DNA of 64,000 bases, taken from contig CATNEN010000001.1 of assembly GCA_950097015.1 (NCBI GenBank), positions 19,534,501 through 19,598,500 on the forward strand, in the 5' to 3' direction. This DNA is from Macrostomum hystrix. Its lineage: Eukaryota > Platyhelminthes > Macrostomidae. Position numbers and translations under genes: made by a program. The notes beneath the pieces were generated by a model. It ran no database searches, was not told the DNA's origin, and saw only the letters and a program-made list of their open reading frames with translations. Shown here one piece after another: positions 22,001 through 33,308 of this stretch. Position 1 is the first letter of the stretch. Every line of letters starts with the position of its first letter.

Positions 22001-25000
22001 CTGAAATGAGTCGCTGAAATCTAAAAATGCCAGCTATATTTAGGTCTCCTCTTATCATTCCACGTCTATTCTACCATTTCTCTACTATCTCATATAATTT
22101 TTCTTTTAACTTCATATGCTCATAACTCACAACTGAAGCTTTTGTGAGCATTTACTCAAAATTCACTCGATCGAAACATCGCTCTTAAATTACTTCTTGA
22201 TGCAAGTCAAGACAAAAAATTAGAGAAAAAAATGTTTGCTTGGTTGACTCGCTACTTGCGCCCAACTCACCTGAAAGCTACCTTACAGTTGTCTCTCTTT
22301 AAACTTGATCAGAAGCCCATAAATAGAAGGTTAGAATTTGAGCACAAGCAAAAGAAGTTCGCATGAGATCTGTCAGGCAGTCTACAATGACTTGCGAATT
22401 AAGAGAACGGCAAGGTTAAAGTCCCATTCTTTCGGAGATAGTATCTACCTATCTACTCTGTAGATCCCTATCTACTCTCTGATCCTATCTACTCTCTGAT
22501 CCCTATCTACTCTCTGATCCCTATCTACTCTCTGATCCTATCTACTCTCTGATACCTATCTACTCACTGATCCCTATCTACTCTCTGATCCCTATATACT
22601 CTCTGATCCCTATCTACTCTTTGATCCCTATCTACTCTCTGTAGATCCCTATCTACTCTCTGATCCATATCTACTCTCTGATCCATATCTACTCTCTGAT
22701 CCATATCTACTCACTGATCCCTATCTACTCTCTGATCCATATCTACTCTCTGATCCCTATCTACTCTCTGATCCCTATCTACTCTCTGATCCCTATCTAC
22801 TCTCTGATCCCTATCTACTCTCTGATCCCTATCTACTCTCTGATCCCTATCTACTCTCTGATCCCTATATACTCTCTGATCCATATCTACACTCTGATCC
22901 CTATCTACTCTCTGATCCCTATCTACTCTCTGATCCTATCTACTCTCTGATCCCTATCCACTCTCTGATCCCTATCTACTCTCCGATCCCTATCTACTCT
23001 CTGATGCCTATCTACTCTCTGATCCCTATATACTCTCTGATCCCTATCTACTCTTTGATCCCTATCTACTCTCTGTAGATCCCTATCTACTCTCTGATCC
23101 ATATCTACTCTCTGATCCCTATCTACTCTCTGATCCCTATCTACTCTCTGATCCATATCTACTCACTGATCCATATCTGCTCTCTGATCCCTATCTAATC
23201 TCTGATCCCTATTTACTCTCTGATCCCTATCTACTCTCTGATCCATATCTACTCTCTCATCCCTATCTACTCTCTGATTCCTATCTACTCTCCGATCCCT
23301 ATCTACTCACCGATCCCTATCTACTCTCTGATCCCTATCTACTCTTTGATCCCTATCTACTCTCTGATTCCTATCTACTCTCTGATCCCTATCTACTCTC
23401 TGATCCCTATCTACTCTCCGATCCCTATCTACTCACTGATCCCTATCTACTCTCTCATCCCTATCTACTCTCTGATCCCTATCTACTCTCTGATCCCTAT
23501 CTACTCACTGATCCCTATCTACTCTCTCATCCCTATCTACTCTCTGATCCCTATCTACTCTCTGATCCCTATCTACTCTCTGATCCCTATCTACTCTCTG
23601 ATCCATATCTACTCTCTGATCCATATCTACTCTCTCATCCCTATGTACTCTCTGATCCCTATCTACTCTCCGATCCCTATATACTCTCTGATCCCTATCT
23701 ACTCTCTGATCCCTATCTAATCTCTGATCCCTATTTACTCTCTGATCCCTATCTACTCTCTGATCCCTATCTAATCTCTGATCCCTATCTACTCTCTGAT
23801 CCCTATCTACTCTCTGATCCCTATCTAATCTCTGATCCCTATTTACTCTCTGATCCCTATATACTCTCTGATCCCTATCTACTCTCTGATCCCTATTTAC
23901 TCTCTGATCCCTATCTACTCTCTGATCCCTATCTAATCTCTGATCCCTATTTACTCTCTGATCCCTATCTAATCTCTGATCCCTATCTAATCTCTGATCC
24001 CTATCTACTCTCTGATCCCTATCTACTCTCTGATCCCTATCTAATCTCTGATCCCTATTTACTCTCTGATCCCTATCTACTCTCTGATCCCTATCTAATC
24101 TCTGATCCCTATCTACTCTCTGATCCCTATCTACTCACTGATCCATATCTACTCTCTGATCCCTATCTAATCTCTGATCCCTATTTACTCTCTGATCCCT
24201 ATCTACTCTCTGATCCATATCTACTCTCTCATCCCTATCTACTCTCTGATCCCTATCTACTCTCCGATCCCTATCTACTCACCGATCCCTATCTACTCTC
24301 TGATCCCTATCTACTCTCTGATCCCTATCTACTCTCTGATTCCTATCTACTCTCTGATCCCTATCTACTCTCTGATCCCTATCTACTCTCCGATCCCTAT
24401 CTACTCACTGATCCCTATCTACTCTCTCATCCCTATCTACTCTCTGATCCCTATCTACTCTCTGATCCCTATCTACTCACTGATCCCTATCTACTCTCTC
24501 ATCCCTATCTACTCTCTGATCCCTATCTACTCACTGATCCCTATCTACTCTCTGATCCCTATCTACTCTCTGATCCATATCTACTCTCTGATCCATATCT
24601 ACTCTCTCATCCCTATGTACTCTCTGATCCCTATCTACTCTCCGATCCCTATATACTCTCTGATCCCTATCTACTCTCTGATCCCTATCTACTCTCCGAT
24701 CCCTATCTACTCACCGATCCCTATCTACTCTCTCATCCCTATGTACTCTCTGATCCCTATCTACTCTCCGATCCCTATCTACTCTCTGATCCCTATCTAC
24801 TCTCTGATCCCTATCTACTCTCTGATCCCTATCTACTCTCTGATCCCTATCTACTCTCCGATCCCTATGCCTTTAAAAGCACTGATTTTTTTCTTTACTA
24901 AGCGTCATACTTGTCAGTTCCGTTGTTCCTTCCATTCTTTCTCGGAGATAGTCAAATATATTTTCTGAAATATGTTTAAACTATTCAACAGTTTATCGCA

Positions 25001-28000
25001 TGGGTGAGTGAACAAGCTCCTTTTTTCGATTCGTTAAGTAAGGCAGCAGCAGCAGGTCTGTTTACAAAAGCAAGTTGCAGCAATGACAAACGAGAGGCCC
25101 AATGGACCTAGCAGGGGGGCGGCCTCTGTGTCTTCGTGTTTTTCGCTTGTTTGAACCTGTAAGCAAGCTGCTTTCCATTGTGCTTTGTGTTGGCCTGTTA
25201 TTTTCCCAATCCCTACAAGCTGGGCTCTAGTTATCCCAGAGCTGATTGTTTTGCCAGCTTTGACTACAGATATATTGATGAAGGCTTCGAAGGAACACAA
25301 AGAAACTTTTTCATAGGATAAAAGAGAGCCGAGGAAGTAAGTATAAAGGGATAAAATTAATCGAAGTGACCAAGTAGATGAGGAGTAGGTTGAAAGGTAG
25401 TGTGACTGTTGAGTAGATTAGAAGGTAGGTTCGAAGGTAGAGTATGATATTTGGGAGATTGGATGGTGGGTTGAAAACTAGAGTAGGAGATTGGGTAGAT
25501 TAGAAGGTAGGTTGGAAGGCAAGGTGAATGCACACCAATATCTTCTAGCAAAAAACTGTTCAGACTTCAAAGTCCAGTCCCAAAAATCCCCCTAGTTTTT
25601 CTCCCCCTCTCTTAAGCCCGGCCTCTTCAGCAGCAGCGGCAGCGGCAGCTGCGGCAGTGGCAGCAGATATCCGGGTAAACAAGAGGCCTTCCTAGCTCTT
25701 TATGGCAGTTTCTTGTCTGCATTTTACTTCATCAGCTGACGACAAACACGACAAAAATTCACCTGAAATGAGTCGCTGAAATCTAAAAATGCCAGCTATA
25801 TTTAGGTCTCCTCTTATCATTCCACGTCTATTCTACCATTTCTCTACTATCTCATATAATTTTTCTTTTAACTTCATATGCTCATAACTCACAGCTGAAG
25901 CTTTTGTGAGCATTTACTCAAAATTCACTCGATCGAAACATCGCTCTTGAATTACTTCTTGATGCAAGTCAAGACAAAAAATTAGAGAAAAAATGTTTGC
26001 TTGGTTGACTCCCTACTTGCGCCCAACTCACCTGAAAGCTACCTTACAGTTGTCTCTCTTTAAACTTGATCAGAAGCCCATAAATAGAAGGTTAGAATTT
26101 GAGCACAAGCAAAAGAAGTTCGCATGAGATCTGTAAGGCAGTCTACAATGACTTGCGAATTAAGAGAACGGCAAGGTTAAAGTCCCATTCTTTCGGAGAT
26201 AGTATCTACCTATCTACTCTGTAGATCCCTATCTACTCTCTCATCCCTATCTACTCTCTCATCCCTATCTACTCTCTCATCCCTATCTACTCTCTCATCC
26301 CTATCTACTCTCTGATCCCTATCTACTCTCTGATCCCTATCTACTCTCTGATCCCTATCTACTCTCTGATCCCTATCTACTCTCTCATCCCTATCTACTC
26401 TCTCATCCCTATCTACTCTCTGATCCCTATCTACTCTCTGATCCCTATCTACTCTCTGTAGATTCCTATATACTCTCTGATCCCTATCTACTCTCTGTTG
26501 ATCCCTATCTTCTCTCCCTATCAACTAATCCCTAACTTTATTGCTTAAAACTCTTATTGACTTCAAAAATGAGTTCCTATTGCCGAGGAGGTACATTGTC
26601 TGTCGAATTGTCTAATAACAATCGTCATTACGAACTCAGGTAGAAAGTGCATGGCTTCTTACTAAGTTTAGCATGAGCAGCCAATACCTATGAGATAACA
26701 AATTTACAATCGAGTCAGTAGAAGTGAATGAAAAATGCCGCCAACCAGCAGGGCAGGGGCAAAGTCGAGGCAGGGCTCAAATCTCTAAACTGGCAGCTAC
26801 TCATAGCTGAGTGATTTCAGAATTTCTAAATCTCTGACTCTAGCCGGCCCGATTTTCCTTTGTTCTGGCCGCCCTCAGCCACAATCACAGGCCTTTCATT
26901 TCTCCCTTCTTCTCTCTGGGGAGGCACCAATGACTAAAGTGGGTCGGATCCCCAGTTGGGAGTGAAAAGTCACGTCCTATTTTTTAGCCCCGTGGGATAT
27001 TTGGGCTGGGCGAGCTGGTGCGGAGTCAAAGAAATAGTTTGAGCTAAGCCTGCTTTATTGAGTGGGTAAAAGGTTGATAGGAAGGAAATAGGGTTGGTTT
27101 CTGGGCTACGCGACTTAGATAAATGAGTGCGCTTATCCACGACTAAATAATTATTAATAAAATATTATACTGGAACACATCCCGGAGACTCACCCCTCTC
27201 AATAGACTGATCGATCCGTTTGACGTAGAAGAATAGCACGATAGCGAACGCAATCACTACGATGAACACTAACACGGTAATAAGTGTCACCACAATGACG
27301 AATTGCCTCCTGTCTGAACTGGACGCTGGCGCATCAGAATACTGCTGATTTTTCTCTGTGTGACGCCTCGCGTCTCGATTGCCGTCAGTGCCGTCTCGCT
27401 CGATGCCCAAACTGCCGCTCCGAACGCCGCCAACCGCACTGCTATCGGCACCACCGATGCTGCCCGAGCTGGTGAAGTCCAGCCGCGTCGACATTGGGAT
27501 TCGAGCAACGACGACGCGGCACTGGTAGGTGCGGATCAGGCGCTGATTGGCGGCGTCCGTTAGCCGAAGCCTGAAGCTGAACTTCTGACGAATCCGACTG
27601 GATGAAGGCAAGCGCTTGATGCAGAGCATCCTCGACTGGCTGCCTTCAAGAGAGAACTCAACGTTGCGGGCTGGACTGCCGCGGCCAACGCCGAACATGA
27701 GCTCCTCGGCGACCTCGCTGATGCTGGCAGCGCAGCCGGTGGTACAATCGATCTCAGACGGCTCGTCAGCGTCGAAGACTCGATAGCCGAACTGGATGCA
27801 GCGCTGCTCGGTTGGCGTCACCGGCTTATCAAGGAAAATCGGCGCAGCCGAATCTGCATCGAACTTTAACTCGATTGGCTGACCAGGTTCTAGGCAGTGA
27901 CTTGTCTGGTCTAGACGGCGGCACAGTTTAGGCGCGTGGTCATTGATGTTCAGCACTGTAACCTGAACAATTGTCGTGGAGGCTGGAGGCCCAGTCACTC

Positions 28001-30251
28001 CTGCAGGTAGGCGCATCTGTAGCGGCACAGTGTTCTCAACTGCCACGCGGAACTGAAAATGCGTGTGCGTCTCGCGATCGATTGGTGAAGCGATCCGCAG
28101 TTCGCCTGTGTACAGATCGATCCGAAAGTACTTCTGAGCATCGGACGACATTCCGGTCGAACGAGCTTCCATTGAAGATAGCGGTAAGATCCGAAACTGA
28201 ATTATACGATTCTTAGGATCCTTGTCCGCATCTGTGGCATTGATATAGCCGACTGTAACATTTCTAGCTTCTTCCAAGACCGTGAACTTGTAGCCCCTGT
28301 CGTAGCCATCAATAACAGGCGCATTGTCATTTTGATCCCTCACCCAGACAATGACATGCACTGTGGTGCTCATGTTTGCTGCGTTCTCGTTCTCTGCAGT
28401 CACATTGAAGCGGTACTCCTCCTGCCGTTCAAAGTCCAAGTCGCCGCGAACTAGCAGCCGACCGATGGAGTCGATTGAAAATGGTTCCGCATCGCCACGG
28501 AGACGATAGGCGATTTGGTTGTTTGGGAACGCATCCCTGTCTACGGCACGGATGATCAGACTGTTGCTCAACTGGTCGGCCATAGAGACAACTGTGCCAG
28601 ACGGAACATTCTCAGCGACTGCGCCTTCGTACAACTGGACGGGAAACTCTGGCCGGCAATCGTTCTCATCGTTCACGATCACAATTAGGCGCGCTGAGCT
28701 GGCATCGCCTGTTCGATTGTCGCTGCAGGCCACGTCCAAGTTGAAGCTGCTGTTTAGCTCGCGGTCTAGCCCTACCGCAGTCCTCAAGCTGTAGGCCTTC
28801 TCCCGACTGGAGCGGGAGAACTCCTCAAGTACAAAAGTCTTTGACATTGGCTTTGCCAGTTGGCATGTTAAAAACTGATAGTGCTCCGACAGCTCAATAT
28901 CCCTGTCCTTGACTTCTACTGTGGCGACTGTTAGACCGGCAGGCTGATTCTCTGTCACCTCCACGCGACTTTTCTGCTCGCCCTGACTCAGGAAGCTGAT
29001 CTGCATAGGCTCATCGTGAATGTTCAGCAGAATTACTGAGACTGATACGCTGCTTGATAGTGAGGGTGATCCCGCGTCCTTGGCCACGATGTAAAATGAG
29101 AATGTCCTCATTGAGATGTCTTCGTAGTCCAGATGAGTCTGTGTGCTCAACTCCCAGAAGGTGCGCCGACTCTGGTGCGATTGTCTGCCAATCTGCTGCA
29201 CTTTGAAGTATCGGCCTAGCGGTCCAGCAGACTTGATGCTGCAGTGAATCATGCCGTTCTGACCGCTGTCAGCGTCCAAGACGCTGAAGCTGGCAATCTG
29301 AAGACCGCCGTGATTCAGCCTGCGACTGTCAGACTCATTCAATGAGATTGTAAGGCCGGGCGTGAAGTCTAAAATTTCCGGCGTACAGTCGTTGACATCT
29401 TTGACCTCGATGATCAGCGTCATTGTTCCAGTCAGCGGAGGATTTCCCCTGTCCACGGCGGACAGGATAAGTGAAAATTCACGCTTTGTTTCATAGTCCA
29501 GCGGTCGAATGAGGCGCAGTTTTGGCGCCAGTGCAGGTAGCCGATAATCGGAGAGTTCAAAATAGTTTTCAATCGAGGTATTTTTAGTTGGCAACGGCTC
29601 GGTTAATCGATACTCGATGATGCCATTCTCGGCGCTGTCGGCGTCAGTAGCCGTCGGCAAGCTCAGCTCGTAGCCCAGAGGAGCCGCCTCGCTCACGCTG
29701 ATGTGACGCAGCTCGAAGCTGTTCTCAAACACGGGCCTGCAATCATTAACGTCCTCAATGATCACGTGGAGATAGTAGACTCGGGGTTGATTTAGTGGCG
29801 CGATGTGAACCGAAAGACGAAGCCGCAGACAGCACGAGTTTGGACTGTCATTTTCAACGACATCCGAATCTCTACAGCTCGTGTCGTATCGCGATCCTCG
29901 TTTCAAGCTCCTGCCGCGTATGCCTACAGCATGTGGAGTCACCTGACTGCTGCATATCTGCTCGCGATCCAGCGGGCCTTGCAGACTGATCTCACCGGCC
30001 GGGTTGATGACAAACGGCTGCGCCTGCTCACCCTTGTAGAAGTGAATGCTGCCAACTCGGTTAAATTCGTCCGGTGGCATTTGGACTTGCAGCAGCGGCC
30101 GGACTGCGACGCGAAAGTCCGACACGGCGGTGGCCGCGCCCTCTCTGACGCGCAGCACGGACAGAATGTTCCCAGCTGCGACGCTGATGATAAATGACAG
30201 CACCAGCAGCTGAGTTCGAGCAAGGCTCTGTGCAACTCGCATTGTCACCAT
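18397..30251 (-). CDS. Protocadherin, 3 exons, long satellite-filled intron 1
   Basis: Minus-strand exons 27194-30251, 20504-20643 and 18397-19032 join in phase (3058+140+636 nt) to 1277 aa. A signal peptide is followed by six clear cadherin repeats (about 30-780): LDRE/LDYE motifs, DxD elements and calcium linkers such as EDVNDC, KDVNDC, NDENDC, RDQNDN and NINDH. A cysteine-rich membrane-proximal region (about 785-975) and one TM helix (about 983-1010, VIVVTLITVLVFIVVIAFAI) come next. The consensus donor GAGAGGG|GTGAGT follows KRIDQSIER. Joining to exon 2 restores an Asp codon (G|AT), and exon 2 to exon 3 is phase 0. The tail is polyglutamine-rich and ends ETTFV, a class I PDZ ligand. Homophilic calcium-dependent adhesion is the family role. 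Reading past the donor adds only GESPGCVPV before a stop, a possible short-tail isoform. Extra tail exons within the 6.55-kb intron cannot be excluded. Confidence 0.8.
19868..19990 (+). mobile_element. tRNA-like sequence, second SINE type
   Basis: TATAGCCTAGGGTTCGAGAA resembles an A-box region and AGGATCGATTCCCGATC is a good B box 50 bp later. It is followed by ATTAAACTTTTACCAGCATC and GGCATAATTG. A related, weaker copy (GGACTCACGACTTATATGTC then TGGTTCGAATA) lies near 61883-61920. It does not fold convincingly as a functional tRNA, so a SINE head is the better call. Confidence 0.4.
20013..20310 (+). mobile_element. SINE copy 6 with a hairpin formed by an inverted tRNA head
   Basis: From 20039 the sense SINE runs GAGTGGCAGGGCGGGTAAC (A box region), CGAGCTCGATTCCACGGCG (B box region), the GGAGAGAAGGCTTGAGGGCT and CTCGAGGGCGAACC blocks, and ends near GTGTGCTCAGGAGTCAGCG. 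The 3' third is absent. Immediately upstream, 20013-20031 is the inverted copy of the first 19 bases (18 of 19 match), separated by a 7-base loop. It lies in intron 2 of the protocadherin, antisense to the gene. The rest of that intron (19033-20503) shows only the tRNA-like sequence at 19868. Confidence 0.8.
20504..20643 (-). CDS. Protocadherin exon 2: short cytoplasmic exon
   Basis: Bounded by acceptor CTTGCAG and the strong donor TCG|GTGAGT. It encodes (D)VSPNSPLELQEQASKLLTM, seven glutamines, then LGQHAPFHATIRRFEGTALS. It enters in phase 1 and leaves in phase 0. The phase-1 entry is exactly what the ectodomain exon at 27194 supplies. The 140-nt length and glutamine run match the style of exon 3. 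Confidence 0.65.
20757..21110. repeat. 18-bp satellite array A
   Basis: About 20 units of TCTACTCTCTGATCCCTA with occasional C/G/A substitutions. Because 18 is a multiple of 3, all units share a frame and produce artefactual repeating open frames (YSLIPI on plus, RVDRDQ on minus). It lies in intron 1 of the protocadherin, starting about 110 bp upstream (in gene sense) of exon 2. Confidence 0.95.
21111..22440. repeat. Segmental duplication, copy 1 (about 1.33 kb)
   Basis: Non-satellite block between arrays A and B, starting CCTTTAAAAGCACTG and ending near TTTCGGAGATAG. It is nearly identical to 24870-26203, differing by scattered single bases and small indels (for example one CAG unit near 21875). 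Coding was considered: it holds an 88-codon minus frame starting MCSFEAFINISV, conserved only because the copies are recent. No function is recognised. Confidence 0.9.
22441..24869. repeat. 18-bp satellite array B (about 2.4 kb)
   Basis: About 135 units of the 18-bp TCTACTCTCTGATCCCTA family, with recurring variants (ATCCATATC, CTATCTAATC, CTATTTACTC, CTCCGATCCC, CTCTCATCCC). Some variants appear in blocks that repeat at longer range, suggesting local amplification of multi-unit segments. Non-coding, in protocadherin intron 1. Confidence 0.95.
24870..26203. repeat. Segmental duplication, copy 2
   Basis: Near-identical to 21111-22440 at an offset of about 3760 bp. Differences seen include CAGTTTATCGC for CAGTTTATTGC near 24994 and a shorter CAG run near 25630. 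Together with the satellite on its left it forms one unit of a tandem duplication of about 3.76 kb. Confidence 0.9.
26204..26520. repeat. 18-bp satellite array C
   Basis: About 16 units of the same 18-bp family, beginning after the same junction sequence (TATCTACTCTGTAGATCCC) as array B, which supports one ancestral junction copied by the duplication. Intron sequence from 26521 to 27193 shows no further repeat or gene that I can recognise. Confidence 0.93.
27194..30251 (-). CDS. Protocadherin exon 1: signal peptide, cadherin repeats, transmembrane helix
   Basis: A single 3.06-kb exon codes for the whole ectodomain and TM, the classic protocadherin arrangement. The start ATG at 30251 is followed by a second in-frame ATG three codons later; both precede the hydrophobic stretch LLVLSFIISVAAG. 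Approximate repeats are EC1 30-175, EC2 176-292, EC3 293-418, EC4 419-535, EC5 536-647 and EC6 648-780. The EC3/EC4 linker has NIHDE, a weaker calcium motif. EC1 carries an unusual insert of about 45 residues (about 98-142) with several cysteines before its last strand. Confidence 0.93.
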
Positions 30252-30451
30252 GGGAACAAGACGACCTGTGGATGTTTGAAGGTGGAGAGACTGGGCTTAG
30301 ATAACTAGACTTTTTTGTAACAAATCACAGTTCCTTTAGAGCAATTTTTAAACCAGGGGCTTGTCAAACTTCGGCCAAATGCAGCCCTCGAAGCTTCCAA
30401 ATCCGGCCCGTTGCCCTTCCGACACCTACAGTATCCTGTTTAATCTTTCCC

Positions 30452-30662
30452 CGTCTCATCTCTCCCGTGTCTCATCTCTCGCGTGTCTCATCTCTCCCGT
30501 GTCTCATCTCTCCCGTGTCTCATCTCTCCCGTGTCTCATCTCTCCCGTGTCTCATCTCTCCCGTGTCTCATCTCTCCCGTGTCTCATCTCTCCCGTGTCT
30601 CATCTCTCCCGTGTCTCATCTCTCCCGTGTCTCATCTCTCGCGTGTCTCATCTCTCCCCTAT
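30452..30662. repeat. 16-bp minisatellite upstream of the protocadherin
   Basis: About 13 units of CTCTCCCGTGTCTCAT with few substitutions, 200-400 bp upstream of the protocadherin start. It is followed by GCGGCCCGCTAGCTAATAAG and flanked at 30355-30420 by CTTCGGCCAAATGCAGCCCT-type sequence, which looks like eroded transposon ends. Confidence 0.9.
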
Positions 30663-31524
30663 CTCATATTTCTACAGTCAATGCGGCCCGCTAGCTAATA
30701 AGTGTGCCGACCCCTGCTTTAGACCTGTATCGTTCATGCGAAAAAAATTATAATCATTTATCCAGCTTCAATATCCCGATTTGTTTTATACAGCTTTATG
30801 TTTATGTTTATGTTTTATCTAGCTCAAGCTCTGTTAGCTACTTGTAAAATTAGTTTTCTTCTGTTAAGAGAAAGCATTCGAAAGAGAATCTAAGATTCAT
30901 CCAAGCTGTATATTATCCGTCTGGAAATCTAAGATTGCCCGGCTGCTGATAATGCTAGAGTCATAACTTACTTCCCTATAGCACAAAGGGAAAATTACAA
31001 ACCAGCATTACATCGAGCCTTCAATAAAAAAGCCTTGCGCAGACAAAACAGACATCGGCATAGCGATACAAAGAAATCTATTACAGAGGGTAGAGGTGCG
31101 CCAGACTCTGTTAGGTGTCATGGAGACCTAACATCTGGAGCAATAAACTCGCCTGCAATTCCTCAGGTCTGCACCCAGCACCTTGTCTCTATTCCTACCT
31201 TCCGTCGGCGTTGCTCGCGGGCAAGAATATGCGAGTAAATTCGTGAATTCAGGTACGCTGGAAGCAGCTGGTCATGCGTTCCTGATTACTGCTAGCTAGG
31301 ATCAGGCTATGGGCTGAACACCTTGACCCACCAGGTGCATAATGGGACATTGGACACAGCATGTTCGTCTGTTGCCTCACCTGGAATCTCTCGTGCACCG
31401 AAAATGTACCAAACTGGATTTTCGTATTTTTCTTAGACAAAATTAAGTCGGCAACGTAATATAATATTAGTTAGACTAAGGCTCTCAGGGGCTGTTGACA
31501 CCGTGGATTATTTAGCGACAGTCA
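30663..31524. other. Intergenic, nothing recognised
   Basis: No credible coding frame, array or transposon boundary found. Confidence 0.5.
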
Positions 31525-31700
31525 AGAAGGCTTATTCCGCTGAACACACACGTGCATACTGATGTGTAAACTTGTCTTTACTTGCTCATCTTCAGTCATT
31601 ACTCACTGGTTGGCCCTCACGGGCTTTAATTTCACGACAATACCACTCTACGCGATTAATGTGCGTCACCGCAGATTCGAGCTCAGGACCTTTGTGCAGC
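31525..31700 (-). mobile_element. SINE copy 7, old and degenerate
   Basis: Compared with the full family, the plus strand retains CTGAACACACACGTGCATAC, a TCTTTACTTGCTCATCTTCA-like middle, TTGGCCCTCACGGGCTTTAA, TTCACGACAA, and CACCGCAGATTCGAGCTCAG with GACCTTTGTGC. It has many more substitutions than the other copies, indicating an older insertion. Confidence 0.65.
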
Positions 31701-33308
31701 TTCCTAACTCAACCCCATCCTCATGTAATCGGTTCTGCCTACTGCATCCTTGCTGTTCACTAGAGTACATCGTCAGTTTTTGTTAGTCAATTAGCTTAAT
31801 CCGACGGAATGTTATACGGCAAAGTGACAAATTGACAAATGCTTAACTTCCTGGGTACACCGTCACAGATTAGATTGCTCATAATTGATTGTGATGTCAA
31901 ATTAGCATTTCTAGATTAACGCAAGCTAAATCTGATGGATTAGCTCAGTAGCAGAGATAATTAAGTCGCTAGCTTTATTTTAAGCTACCACTTGACACGA
32001 GCAACGGCTATTCAAATTGACACCAAAGGAATTGCACAGAAGCTTCGTACAGAAGCACTTTTACTTGACAACAACAAAGCAATGGGACGGGCTTTCAACC
32101 GATAATTGGCCACCATTCATTGCTTATTCTGTAAGAGAATAAATAAAAGGGAGAAGAAAATTTAAGAGACGTAAGGATTCTAATTGAGAAGGCTTTATCG
32201 GGGGGGCGGGTCGTCCTGGCTTGGCTACCGGCTGACAGACTCAACACCGGAGCCCACCAGGCGAGTGCTCAAGTCCTGGACTCAGACTCACAGGCGCCCA
32301 TTGGCCGGTCCGGCAGCTAATCTGCAATCATCGCATGCAACCAGCTTGGCGTGAATGGAGGGCGCTCGCCCTACACAATCCCCCGCGGCGTCTCGCAGAC
32401 AGCAGGCGCTGGGACTATTGGAGAGATGTCAGTAGGACGAGGAAGAGAGAGACAGACAGTCGGGGCTGCAGCCCTTTTAAGATCATGCTACGCGCTCCAA
32501 TGAGGAGAGAAAGAGAAAAAGCGAGTGGGAGAGAGAGCGGGAGCAGACGGGAAGAATTTATACGCCGATTGAACTGGGAATTGTGGCGCCTGTGTGCTCA
32601 CACACAGAGACACCCACACACACACCCATTGGTAGTAGCCGATGACTTACCATGCTGCCAATCCATCCCTGTAGGAAATTATATTTCGCCATTTTATATT
32701 AGTTAAAAATACCATTGTCAATGCGAATGGCTGGGTTTCGGGGTGGCTGGCCTAGATTTTCTAGGAAAGAGAGAGAAAGGCGAATTGAGATGGGAGAGAT
32801 TTTGATCACGCGATAAATATTCTTGTGGAGGTAGGAAGTGCGCACAGAGATTGACAACTATTTTTCATCTCCACCTGCCTCGGGTGGTCCAGTTGACGTT
32901 TAATAATAATGGCCAGAGTTAGTAATAACAGCAATAGTAATAAAATTTTTTTAGATTTAGCTGGGCGGGGCAAAAGTTGGTGTGGGGGTGAGTGGTTGGG
33001 AGGGAGTCTTTTATGTTCTCCAAAGCCAGTTTTAAAGCCATAATTCACTCAATGAAGGCCTTCATTTATAATGGATAGCAAGGACTGGCTCATAGGGACG
33101 CAAGTTGGGGCCAACAAATGTCACTTGTCAATCATTTGGTACCCTAGGGCAAAGCAAAGAAATGCCACTCATGCTGTACACTTCACATCAAAGCGGGTCT
33201 TACTCAAATGCTTGCCCGATCAAAAGTCATCCAGTTAAATTTTTCCTTTTCTAAATCGTATTATTTATTAAAAATCCTACCACTGCAACAATATTCCAAA
33301 CTAGAATC
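31701..33308. other. Intergenic, nothing firm
   Basis: An A-box-like string (GGATTAGCTCAGTAGCAGAG, about 31938) has no partner B box. A moderately GC-rich patch at 32200-32600 holds an open frame of 123 codons with no recognisable family. Confidence 0.45.

Noticed and set aside
20682-24968. Open frames repeating YSLIPI, and RVDRDQ on the other strand
   Set aside because: The 18-bp satellite is a multiple of three without stops in these frames; there is no start context or conservation beyond the repeat.
31936-31990. tRNA gene
   Set aside because: Only an A-box-like string; no B box or cloverleaf.
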